A model generated the notes under the pieces. The model saw only the letters and a list, made by a program, of their open reading frames with translations. It was not told the origin of the DNA and did not search any database. A DNA stretch of 11,461 bases from JBDKTH01 sp964558295. Its GTDB lineage: Bacteria; Planctomycetota; Planctomycetia; Pirellulales; Thermoguttaceae. Location of the stretch: contig CAZLDQ010000187.1 of the NCBI GenBank assembly GCA_964558295.1, forward strand, positions 1 through 11,461, in the 5' to 3' direction. Position numbers and translations under genes: made by a program. Below are positions 1 to 7,248 of the stretch, one piece after another. The number at the start of each line of letters is the position of its first letter. Positions within the stretch are counted from its first letter, which is position 1.

Positions 1-271
1 GTTACGGTGGTGCTGGTTTTGATGGTTCGCTTCGATGTGTTGTTGGGCGGATGAGGTTGCTGGGCCGTCCGAAGTGCAAAGCCCGTAGCCCCCCTTTTTT
101 TTGTGGTAATTCGCTTGGCTCGCAGCCCATTCATTCTTAAGGGGGGGCAAAAGCTGTCCTTCCTAGGATTGTTATGGGTTCCATGGAACCACGTTTGTGG
201 TAGGCAACGGTGGATTATGTAATTGTGTTCTGTTTATGCCGCTAACCCTCCTGGCTACGAGGCACCAAAAC
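1..271. other. Upstream intergenic region, possibly with an upstream gene tail
   Basis: No gene can be supported here. On the plus strand, frame 1 is open from the window edge to a TGA at 52-54 and encodes 17 mostly hydrophobic residues. This could be the end of an upstream membrane protein, but it is too short to call. A C6T8 run lies at 89-102 and an AAGGGGGGGC run at 139-148. The block GCCCCCCTT (88-96) can pair with the latter across a loop of about 42 bases. I see no convincing -35/-10 pair for the gene that follows. The Shine-Dalgarno-like ACGAGG for that gene ends at 262. Confidence 0.4.
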
Positions 272-2179
272 ATGCGAGGCCTCGTCGTGCTGGCAATGCT
301 TTTCCTGCTAATACTCTTCTCGTGTTGGGAGGTGCTCTCGCCTGTTGAATCGCGGACCTTGCTGGTGGCCGAGTCCTCTGTGTTCGCATTGAGTCTTCTT
401 GCCGTGATTTCGGCAGCATGCCTTGTCTTGTTCTGGTTGTTCCAACGGCAGGTGCGCCGCCGCACAGTGGAGTTGCGGGCGAGCCAGGAGAAATATCGCC
501 TGCTGGTGGAAAACGCCGCCGAAGGGGTCGCCGTCATGTGCGGTGAGCGTCTGATCTTCGCCAATCCGGCTGTTGGGGCCATCACAGGCTACGCTGTTGA
601 GCAACTGCAATCGCTCCATTTCTCCGAGTGGATTCACCCGGAGGACCACGAGCTGATGCAAGCCCACTTCACCGAAACGCTCGGTAGAAGATGTACGCCG
701 ACACATTGCCAATTCCGGATCGTGCCTCGGACCGGCGAACCCCGCTGGATTCTCTGCCATTCCGTGGGAATTCTCTGGGAAGGAAGGGAGTGCTGCCTGG
801 GGTTCTTCACCGATGTCACCGAACGGAAACAGGCCGAGGAATTGTTACGTGATGAACGAGACTTCAGCCGAACCCTCGTCCAATCCTCTCCTGCCTTTTT
901 CGTTGCGATTCGAGCAGATGGCAAAACTTTGATGATGAACGATTCGATGCTCAACGCCTTGGGGTACACCGCGGAGGAGGTCCGCGATAAGGAGTATCTG
1001 GAAACCTTCGTTCCCGAACGCGATTGGGATTCGGTCCGCAAGACGTTTGAACGAGTCGTCACCCAAAGGCAATCGACAGTGAGCGAGAATCATGTATTGG
1101 CCAGAGATGGACGTGAATTGCTCGTGGAATGGCAAGGCCGGCCGGTGTTCAAAGGCGACCAGTTAGATTATTTCTTTGGCGTCGGAATCGACGTTACCGA
1201 ACGCCGACAGGTGGAGGATGCACTTCGGGAGAGTGAGGAGAAGTACCGCACTCTCTATGAAACCATGGAGCAAGGAGTGCTCTACCTGAACGGCGAGGGG
1301 GCGATCCTCTCGGCCAATCCGGCCGCAGAACGCATTCTCGGCCGGACGCAGGAACAGATGAAGGCCCTGGCGGCCGACGGGCTTTGCTGGAACTTTATTC
1401 GGGAGAATGGGGACCAGTTCGCCGAGTATGACCATCCCGTGGCCGTTGTGCTTCGAACCGGCAAGCCGATCCTCAACGTCGTGATGGGATTCGTTCATCC
1501 TGACCAGGAGGAGACACGCTGGCTGCTCGTCAATCTGATCCCGCAGTCCAAACCGGGTGAAGTAACGCCTCACCAGGTATACGCGATGTTCAGCGATATC
1601 ACCGATCGCAAACGCGTCTTGGATGCCCTGCGCGAGAGTCAAGAGATGGCTCAGGCGATGCTCAATGCGACCACAGATTCGGTATTTCTGACCGACTGCA
1701 ACGGTACGGTCATCACCTGTAACGCTACCGCCTTAGAGCGTCTGGGGAAAGCGAGCGGGGAAGTCCTTGGTCGGAGTCTCTTCGAACTCTTCCCCGCCGA
1801 ATTGGCGACCGCCCGACGGCGCCAATTCGATCATGTGATTCGCTCGAAGAAACCGGTTCGTTTCGAAGACACCCGCGATGAGATGTATTTCGACAACTCA
1901 ATCTACCCGCTCTTCGGCCCTCAGGAGATGGTCGAACGCCTGGTCGTTTTCGCCCATGACATTACTGATCGCAAACGGGCCGAGGAGAGCATCCAGACGC
2001 AGCTTGAAGAACTGCGTCGCTGGCATGAAGTCACCTTGCATCGGGAGGAACGTATCCAGGAACTGAAACGCGAGGTCAACACCCTTTTACGGCGTTTGGG
2101 GGAGCCGCTCCGTTATGCGAGCCAAGACGAATCGTCCGATGCGTCGCTGCTTCCTGAAACGCTAGAGGGTCAAACATGA
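272..2179 (+). CDS. Membrane-anchored sensor with four PAS domains and no kinase domain
   Basis: The product is predicted to sense a signal at or near the cytoplasmic membrane and pass it to a partner. Counting from the ATG at 272 (635 residues), two hydrophobic segments lie near residues 3-19 and 36-58, followed by a basic QRQVRRR stop-transfer sequence. Four PAS domains follow at about 73-190, 197-314, 320-450 and 458-570. Each closes with the typical D-[IV]-T-[ED]-R motif (FTDVTERKQ, IDVTERRQ, FSDITDRKR, AHDITDRKR). The C-terminus (572-615) is a coiled coil, REERIQELKREVNTLLRRLGE, a linker that in related proteins usually follows a PAS domain and precedes a kinase or other output domain; here it simply ends. 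The reading frame is open back to a GTG at 197 and an ATG at 236. I prefer 272 because ACGAGG ends 9 bases upstream and the first membrane segment starts directly after it. The stop overlaps the next start as ATGA, implying translational coupling. Domain content is clear; the signal and partner are inferred or unknown. Confidence 0.85.
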   Translation: MRGLVVLAMLFLLILFSCWEVLSPVESRTLLVAESSVFALSLLAVISAACLVLFWLFQRQVRRRTVELRASQEKYRLLVENAAEGVAVMCGERLIFANPAVGAITGYAVEQLQSLHFSEWIHPEDHELMQAHFTETLGRRCTPTHCQFRIVPRTGEPRWILCHSVGILWEGRECCLGFFTDVTERKQAEELLRDERDFSRTLVQSSPAFFVAIRADGKTLMMNDSMLNALGYTAEEVRDKEYLETFVPERDWDSVRKTFERVVTQRQSTVSENHVLARDGRELLVEWQGRPVFKGDQLDYFFGVGIDVTERRQVEDALRESEEKYRTLYETMEQGVLYLNGEGAILSANPAAERILGRTQEQMKALAADGLCWNFIRENGDQFAEYDHPVAVVLRTGKPILNVVMGFVHPDQEETRWLLVNLIPQSKPGEVTPHQVYAMFSDITDRKRVLDALRESQEMAQAMLNATTDSVFLTDCNGTVITCNATALERLGKASGEVLGRSLFELFPAELATARRRQFDHVIRSKKPVRFEDTRDEMYFDNSIYPLFGPQEMVERLVVFAHDITDRKRAEESIQTQLEELRRWHEVTLHREERIQELKREVNTLLRRLGEPLRYASQDESSDASLLPETLEGQT

Positions 2180-4299
2180 ACAATCACCCCCTTCAGATTC
2201 CGCAATACGTGGTGGAGAAATGGCAAGGAGTGGTCGACCTCCTGGCCGAGGTGATGCACGTCGTCGCGAGCCTGATCATGAAGGTTGAGCCGCCGGAGAT
2301 CGTCGTGCTTGTTTCCAGCCAAAGCAAGGGCAATCCCTACCCGGCTGGTACAAGAGCACTTCTCGATGATGGGCTGTACTGTGAGACGGTAATGAAGACC
2401 CGCCAACCATTGCTCATCCCCAACGCCCTTGTCGATGAACGGTGGCAGGACAATCCGGACATCCGCCACGGGATGATCTCCTACCTGGGATTTCCTGTTG
2501 CTTGGCCGAATGGCGATATCTTCGGAACGATCTGCATCCTCGATGACAAGACGAACCAGTACAATGGGCTTTCTCAACGGCTGCTCCAGCAGTTCCGTGA
2601 CCTGGTGGAAATGGACCTCAAGTTCGTGTTTGACCTCGCCGCGCGAGAGGACGATTCACGGACGAGACTCATCGAGTTGGAACGTTCGCGCCGTGCACTG
2701 CTGAGTGTGTTGGAAGACATGAAGCAGACGGAGAAGGCACTGCGGGAAAGCGAGGACCGCTTCCGCGTGCTGGTGGAACAGGCCCCCGAGGCGATTGTGG
2801 TTTTGGATGCCGATCGATCGGCCATCGTGGAGGCCAATCGGAATGCCCAGCGGCTTTTCGGCTGCGACCGGAAAACGCTTTTGAATGGCAGTTTGCGTCA
2901 CTTCTACGCGCCGTGCCAGCCCGATGGGCTGTCGGTTGAAGAGAGCGGCCAATTGTACATCGCGCAAGCGATGGAACAAGACGAGGTCGTTTTCGAGCGG
3001 GTAGTCCGCCCTGCCCATGGCGAGGACGTCTACTGCGAGGTCCACATCGTTCGTCTCCCTTCGGCCGACCGGAGATTGTTCCGTATCAGCTACCTGGACA
3101 TCACCGCACGGAAACTTGCGGAAGCCGAACGCCAGCGGGCCCACGAGCGACTCCAAGACATTATCGAGTTTCTTCCCGATGCCACCTTTGTCATCGACAA
3201 GGACAAGAGGGTCATCGCCTGGAATCGAGCCCTCGAAGAGATGAGCGGGGTTAGCAAAGCTGAAATGCTTGGCCAGGGAGACTATGCCTACGCCGTTCCG
3301 TTTTGGGGATGTCGTCGTCCCATCCTGATCGACTTGATCGGAGTCCCCAATCCCGAAGTCGAAGCCTTGTACGATTCTTTTGAACGGCGTAATGATGCAA
3401 TCTACGCCGAGACGTTTGTGCCCTCCCTGTATGGTGGCGTTGGGGCTTACGTCTGGGCGATCGCTTCACCCCTGTTGGACAAGCAGGGAAACCGCTATGG
3501 GGCGATTGAGAGTGTGCGCGATATCACGGACCGCAAACGCGCCGAGGAGGAGGTGAATCGCTATCGCCAGCACCTGGAGGAATTGGTGGAAGAACGGACC
3601 GCCGAATTGGCGGCGGCCAATCGCGAACTGGCCGAGCGAACCGGACAGCTTCAAGCCCTTGCCTCGCAACTAACCGAGGCCGAACAACGCGAGCGGCGCC
3701 GCATCGCCTACGTGCTGCATGAAGATCTGCAACAACTGCTCGTCGCCACCAAATTCAGTATCGGCCTGCTGCGCGACAAAGGATATCGCCATGCCGCTGA
3801 GCAGGCCTTTGAATCGCTCGATCGGGCGATTGAAGTCTCGCGAACACTAACCCATGAATTGCGCCCGCCGGTGCTCTATGAGTTGGGATTGGGACCGGCC
3901 CTGGAATGGCTCGGACGTCAGGCCCGGGCGAAGTACGACTTGGCCGTGGAAGTCAACGTCGTCCCCGAGGCCGAACCGGCCTCCGACAACCTGCGGATCC
4001 TCCTCTTCGAAGCCGCCCAGGGACTATTGCTCAACGTAGTCAAGCACGCCCACGTCAATCGGGCAAGCGTGTGTCTGAGCCGGATCGACAACCGGGTACA
4101 ACTCCTTGTTGCTGATCCAGGCGTGGGCTTCGATCCATCCCAACGCCGCGGCGGCTTCGGATTATTCAGCATCCGCGAGCGGCTCGAAATGCTGGGCGGC
4201 CGGGTAGAAGTGGACAGCGCACCGGGACGTGGTACACGCGTCAGTCTGACCGTGCCGATCGGCGGCGAAACATTGGACAACTCGCCGCCTTCCTCATGA
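2176..4299 (+). CDS. GAF-PAS-PAS sensor histidine kinase (HisKA_3 / NarL-type)
   Basis: This is a 707-residue cytoplasmic histidine kinase without membrane segments. In order: GAF domain (about 14-155; GFPVAWPNGDIFGTICILDD is typical), a short coiled coil, PAS (192-315, ending YLDITARK), PAS (325-455, ending VRDITDRKR), coiled coil (456-505), dimerisation/phosphoacceptor helix, and ATPase domain (605-700). The phosphoacceptor is His515 in ERRRIAYVLHEDLQQLL. The ATP site shows Asn620 and Lys623-His624 in the N box, Asp647, Gly649 and Gly651 in the G1 box (DPGVGFD), and a GFGLFSIRERL G2 box. Residue 616, four before Asn620, is Gly (GGA), where this branch normally has Glu. The ATG overlaps the preceding stop by four bases, and AGAGGG (2164-2169) sits 6 bases upstream, so the two genes are very likely one operon. 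HisKA_3 kinases usually phosphorylate NarL/LuxR-type response regulators, but none is encoded in this window. The kinase assignment is firm; its stimulus and target are unknown. Confidence 0.92.
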   Translation: MNNHPLQIPQYVVEKWQGVVDLLAEVMHVVASLIMKVEPPEIVVLVSSQSKGNPYPAGTRALLDDGLYCETVMKTRQPLLIPNALVDERWQDNPDIRHGMISYLGFPVAWPNGDIFGTICILDDKTNQYNGLSQRLLQQFRDLVEMDLKFVFDLAAREDDSRTRLIELERSRRALLSVLEDMKQTEKALRESEDRFRVLVEQAPEAIVVLDADRSAIVEANRNAQRLFGCDRKTLLNGSLRHFYAPCQPDGLSVEESGQLYIAQAMEQDEVVFERVVRPAHGEDVYCEVHIVRLPSADRRLFRISYLDITARKLAEAERQRAHERLQDIIEFLPDATFVIDKDKRVIAWNRALEEMSGVSKAEMLGQGDYAYAVPFWGCRRPILIDLIGVPNPEVEALYDSFERRNDAIYAETFVPSLYGGVGAYVWAIASPLLDKQGNRYGAIESVRDITDRKRAEEEVNRYRQHLEELVEERTAELAAANRELAERTGQLQALASQLTEAEQRERRRIAYVLHEDLQQLLVATKFSIGLLRDKGYRHAAEQAFESLDRAIEVSRTLTHELRPPVLYELGLGPALEWLGRQARAKYDLAVEVNVVPEAEPASDNLRILLFEAAQGLLLNVVKHAHVNRASVCLSRIDNRVQLLVADPGVGFDPSQRRGGFGLFSIRERLEMLGGRVEVDSAPGRGTRVSLTVPIGGETLDNSPPSS
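4261..4289 (+). terminator. GC-rich perfect hairpin at the end of the kinase gene
   Basis: A perfect 8-bp inverted repeat, GGCGGCGA (4261-4268) and TCGCCGCC (4282-4289), is separated by 13 bases. It lies in the last 13 codons of the GAF-PAS kinase gene, between convergent genes. No T-run follows, so it is not a classical intrinsic terminator. It could act as an mRNA 3' stabiliser or attenuate transcription into the convergent gene, or be incidental to G+C-rich codons. The repeat is seen directly; the role is a guess. Confidence 0.2.
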
Positions 4300-4507
4300 T
4301 TCGCTCGCGGGTCGGCGTTTTCCTCCTAGAGTCGCTACAAACGACGGAAGGCCGGTCGGCGCCAGGCAAATCGGCGGGACCTGCCGGTGGCTGGCATTCG
4401 GGCTTCCGCGGACGAATAGATGTGCTCCACTTGTCCGACCCCATCGATAACCGGGAGAGGTGAAGCGGTCATCGCTTGGTTGTCGGGGCGGAATGGGGAA
4501 ATCGCGT

Positions 4508-5534
4508 TCATTCCTTCGCCACTTCGCCGCCGTCCTTAGAGCCCATCGCTCCCCAAACGCCGAAGGGACTTACGCCACTGGTTACTTCCGTGCCGGTCGT
4601 CGTTGCGGTGCCGGTGTCGATCGTTTCGCTGATGAAGCGGACGGAGCCGTCGGCGAACGCCCCCAGGACTCCGCCCGGATGGTAGCTCGACGGGGTGTAG
4701 ATGCCGTAATAGCCCGAGCTGGAGTAGCAGGCGGGAGCGTTCGGCGGCAAGATCGTCGTGAAGGCCGTATACATCGGGAGCCCGTCATTCCAACGCCGGC
4801 CTTGGTTGTAGTAAAGGAGCAAGCCGCTGTAGACGCCGTTGGACGCATTATTCCGCTTTGCGTAGCAAGTGGAGGGGCTGCTTGCCGCAGCGGAATCACT
4901 CACAGTCGAGCCCTTGATGGTGTTTATGTTGTCGACGCCAATCGCCCGCTCGCTGATCGCAATGGTGTTGCTTGTTCCATCAGTGATTGCGCTGAGACGC
5001 ACGCCCGACTTTGTCCAGAAAAGTCCGCGATGGTTTCCCGTGGCCGAGAACGCATTGTAGTTACTCTGGCCAAGATTGATCGAATCGCCGATCGAGAAGA
5101 CGTAGCTCAACTTTCCCATCTCTGAAGAGGTTTTGCTGGTGTTGGGATCGCTGGGGCAAAGGAGGCCGGGAATCGCGGCGTACCAGGGGGCGAAGTAATT
5201 GTAGGGGGCCGGGCCGTAGGGGACGGAACCGGCTCCCGCTTTGATCGCCTCATTGTTCCATAAAGGGCAGCAAGGGGACCCAGCCAGCAATTCGGTTCGT
5301 ATTACTCTTGGTGTCTCCGCCCTGTTCGGTCCCACCCATCCGGAATGGAAAACTGCGGTAAGCCGACTCGTAGTTGAGCAGAGCGAGTCCTGCCTGTTTC
5401 AGATTGTTGCTGCACTGCGACCGCCTGGCCGCTTCGCGAGCGGCCTGGACCGCTGGCAACAACAGCGCGATCAGGATGCCGATAATCGCAATCACCACGA
5501 GCAATTCGACCAACGTAAATGCCCAACGCCGCAT
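4508..5534 (-). pseudogene. DUF1559 (type IV pilin-like, H-X9-DG) gene broken by a frameshift
   Basis: This is a planctomycete-type DUF1559 protein, a pseudopilin-like family thought to be exported or surface-associated, of unknown role. The ATG at 5534 is set by GGAGGG (5542-5547) 7 bases upstream and by the prepilin leader MRRWA/FTLVELLVVIAIIG. Cleavage would fall between Ala5 and Phe6, with Glu10 at position +5; Ala replaces the usual Gly before the cut. The conserved AARRSQCSNNLKQ region follows. This first frame runs to PLLPFMEQ and meets TGA at 5250-5252. The rest of the family sequence continues at once in another frame (NEAIKAG..., LLCPSDPN, ITDGTSNTIAISERA) and ends with HPGGVLGAFADG, the H-X9-DG motif. 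The span of 1027 bases is one base over 342 codons, as expected from a single inserted base, or two lost, near 5250-5255. Repaired length would be about 341 residues, normal for the family. Either a recent pseudogene or a sequencing error; the rest of the gene looks undamaged. Confidence 0.88.
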
Positions 5535-5626
5535 GAGTTCACCCTCCGAACAGGAATGGGAGAGGAGAAAGAAGGCAAACGACGTCTGCCGGACGCAGGT
5601 GGTGCCAGTCCATTGGCTCTTCCTAC

Positions 5627-5654
5627 AATATAGGTCCTGCGTCAGACGCGGCAA
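5627..5654 (-). promoter_or_regulatory. Candidate sigma70-type promoter of the DUF1559 gene
   Basis: Read on the minus strand, TTGCCG (5654-5649) is followed after 16 bases by TATATT (5632-5627), giving an expected 5' leader of about 85 bases before the ATG at 5534. The spacer holds a perfect short palindrome, GCGTC-A-GACGC (5639-5649), that could be an operator half-site pair or chance. The match is to the E. coli-style consensus; planctomycete promoters are less well defined, so this is tentative. Confidence 0.35.
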
Positions 5655-5787
5655 TGACATCATAGGTCAAACGCTTTAACACTTTGACGCAATACCGATG
5701 ACGTCTCCCCCTTATCACTGTAGGCGTTACGCAAGTAGTTGCGGAATTATCTCGATTGGCGATGCGTTCCCCGCTTCGGCAATGGAA

Positions 5788-5982
5788 TCAGCCGACCGGT
5801 GCGATGAATTCGGCTGGCACGTGATCCGCCAGCCAGACCCGTTCGTTGCTTTCGTAGAACGTGACTTCGCTTGCACGCGTGTCACATGCGGAGACTTGCA
5901 ACGCGGGTTGGGAGCCCTTCCGCCGGCCGACTTCCCTCGCCGTTGCCATGTCGGCTGACAGATGGACGTACTGCCGGCCCAT
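5788..5982 (-). pseudogene. kptA: C-terminal remnant of RNA 2'-phosphotransferase (KptA/Tpt1)
   Basis: Sixty-four residues match the end of KptA, the NAD+-dependent enzyme that removes a 2'-phosphate from RNA, forming ADP-ribose 1'',2''-cyclic phosphate. Visible family signatures are MGRQYVHLSAD, ATAREVG, then SEVTFYESNERVWLADHVPAEF. By memory this lines up closely with the E. coli KptA end (RHYVHLSAD, ATARKVGARYGSP, NGVWL). Full-length KptA is about 180 residues. The N-terminal half with the RNA-binding domain and the Arg-His of its active site is absent, and the frame meets TGA roughly 30 bases upstream of the ATG. Homology seems to begin near the Pro just before Met1. The upstream side is occupied by the glycerophosphodiesterase gene, whose stop codon lies only 13 bases from this ATG. 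No ribosome binding site is evident and the fragment is very unlikely to be active. I judge it a deletion/rearrangement remnant; family identity is fairly secure. Confidence 0.78.
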
Positions 5983-5995
5983 GGGGAAGCTGCGA

Positions 5996-6814
5996 TTATT
6001 CGGCGGTCTTCAGCTTCCAGGCTTGAATGGCCAGCGGAATGTCGCTGCAAATGGCGTCCACGCCGAGTCCGACGGCAAGATGGTAATCCTGCAGGCTCTG
6101 CCCTGGCCATCCCGTTACGATCATCCCTGCTTGCTGGGCCGCTCGGACCGCAGCCCGAGACGTCTCTTCCATCCGGCAACCGATCCGGTTGATTCCCAGA
6201 CTCTGAGCCCGCTTGACAATCTGCGGGCAGCAGGGGCCGCCGCTGATCAGCATCAGATCGGCAGCGGCGTCCAGACGCTTGATGATTTTTAGCGGTCGCT
6301 CGTCAAACGAGGTGCAAACGTAGATGGAGCCTTTTGGCTCCCGGGTGCGAGCGGCTGCGTACAGTTTCCGACAATACTCTTCCAGCCGGACGTCAGAATA
6401 AAAGTCCTTGTTGCCGGTCTTCATTTCCAGTTCCAGGTAAACGCCCGGCTTGTCGTCGAAGTAGCTCAAAAGTTCATCGAGGAACAGGAAGGGCTGTCCC
6501 TTTTTCGTCGTAATCGTTCGCAACTCGGCGGCCGTCTTCTGTTCGACAGGCCCAGTCGCGTTATGCGTTCGGTCGAGGCTATCATCATGGAGGATGACCA
6601 ATTGTCCGTCTTTGGTCATGCGGACATCGGTCTCGAACCCACGGAGCCCCTTCTCGTAGCAGCCGCGGAATCCCTCCATCGTATTCTCTTCGAATTCGCG
6701 TGCTCCACCTCGATGTGCGAAAAGCAATCCCTTTTCTTGTGCCGCGGCCAAACCTGTCGTCCCGAACAGCCCGGCGCCGACCAAAACAAACGCCACTCGA
6801 AGCCACATTGTCAT
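5996..6814 (-). CDS. Exported glycerophosphodiester phosphodiesterase (GDPD family)
   Basis: The enzyme hydrolyses glycerophosphodiesters, such as deacylated phospholipid head groups, to glycerol 3-phosphate and an alcohol. The 272-residue protein starts with a signal peptide (MTMWLRVAF..., hydrophobic to about residue 23, plausible cleavage after AAA near 25), so it should act outside the cytoplasmic membrane. Catalytic signatures are intact: His34-Arg35 in AHRGG, Glu43-Asn44-Thr45, Glu61 and Asp63 in FETDVRMTKDG (metal ligands), and His76 in ILHDDSLDRT. LELEMKTG (from about residue 127) and the C-terminal TGWPG and VDAICSDIP segments also fit the TIM-barrel fold. Length is usual for the family. 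The ATG at 6814 is supported by AGGGAG (6825-6830) 10 bases upstream; the ATG two codons later would be too far. A good promoter lies at 6889-6917. It is apparently monocistronic, since only the kptA fragment follows in the same direction. The precise substrate cannot be told. Confidence 0.93.
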   Translation of the reverse strand: MTMWLRVAFVLVGAGLFGTTGLAAAQEKGLLFAHRGGAREFEENTMEGFRGCYEKGLRGFETDVRMTKDGQLVILHDDSLDRTHNATGPVEQKTAAELRTITTKKGQPFLFLDELLSYFDDKPGVYLELEMKTGNKDFYSDVRLEEYCRKLYAAARTREPKGSIYVCTSFDERPLKIIKRLDAAADLMLISGGPCCPQIVKRAQSLGINRIGCRMEETSRAAVRAAQQAGMIVTGWPGQSLQDYHLAVGLGVDAICSDIPLAIQAWKLKTAE

Positions 6815-7248
6815 CGTGCATGTTCTCCCTGGTTGCGAATGATTAGCGAGTTGTGGCGGCCGAGAGAGAGGGGCCTTCGCCTATTCCGATCCTAGCTTTG
6901 CTGTCAGTGAAGGTCAATGCCCAGGGCCCACGGATGTCGCTTGGGTTGAACGTTTAGCACTGTCCCGGGTGGTTTGCGCCTCGTAGAATGCTTAATGGTT
7001 TTAGTCGTCAACTTTTCTTGATCCTACCCCGCCCTGGATGCTTTGAGTCGCTCTCTGAGGCACGACACCAGCATCGGGGCGGAACGCCGGCGTCTTTGGC
7101 CTCGATTGCCGTGTTCTCGAAACCGATTCCCCCGCTCCCCCTACCTCGCACGGCGTCCCCCTTGGCTGAAATAGCGGTGGCCACGGAGACATGATGGTTC
7201 GTACCGGCGTGTGCGGCCCGGGAAAAGGGCCGTTGTCAGGAGTTTGCC
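6815..7248. other. Divergent intergenic region between GDPD and the PocR kinase
   Basis: This 434-base stretch holds no gene I can support. It separates two divergent genes and must carry both promoters. The minus-strand promoter for the phosphodiesterase is visible (6889-6917). For the plus-strand kinase I find only the ribosome binding site AGGAG (7238-7242); TTGAAC at 6946-6951 has no matching -10 box at the right distance. Short open frames on both strands look like shadows of G+C-rich sequence. Confidence 0.6.
6889..6917 (-). promoter_or_regulatory. Candidate sigma70-type promoter of the GDPD gene
   Basis: On the minus strand, TTGACC (6917-6912) and TAGGAT (6894-6889) are separated by exactly 17 bases. 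Transcription would start near 6882, giving a leader of about 70 bases that contains the AGGGAG ribosome binding site. It is the best promoter match in the window; no operator-like repeat was seen next to it. Confidence 0.5.

Noticed and set aside
2150..2190. Programmed -1 frameshift fusing the PAS protein to the kinase
   Set aside because: No slippery heptamer is present at the overlap, and the second start has its own ribosome binding site; ordinary ATGA coupling explains the layout.
4460..5125. Long plus-strand open frame of 221 codons
   Set aside because: It lies antisense to the DUF1559 gene and its translation has no recognisable motif; codon shadow of G+C-rich sequence.
5535..5663. 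N-terminal extension of the DUF1559 frame to an ATG at 5663
   Set aside because: The prepilin leader must be at the N-terminus, and GGAGGG precedes the ATG at 5534 by 7 bases; the added 43 residues are not leader-like and lie over the candidate promoter.
5727..6179. Minus-strand open frame of 150 codons across the kptA/GDPD junction
   Set aside because: It runs out of frame over both the kptA remnant and the GDPD end; the translation is Arg/Pro/Ser-rich without motifs.
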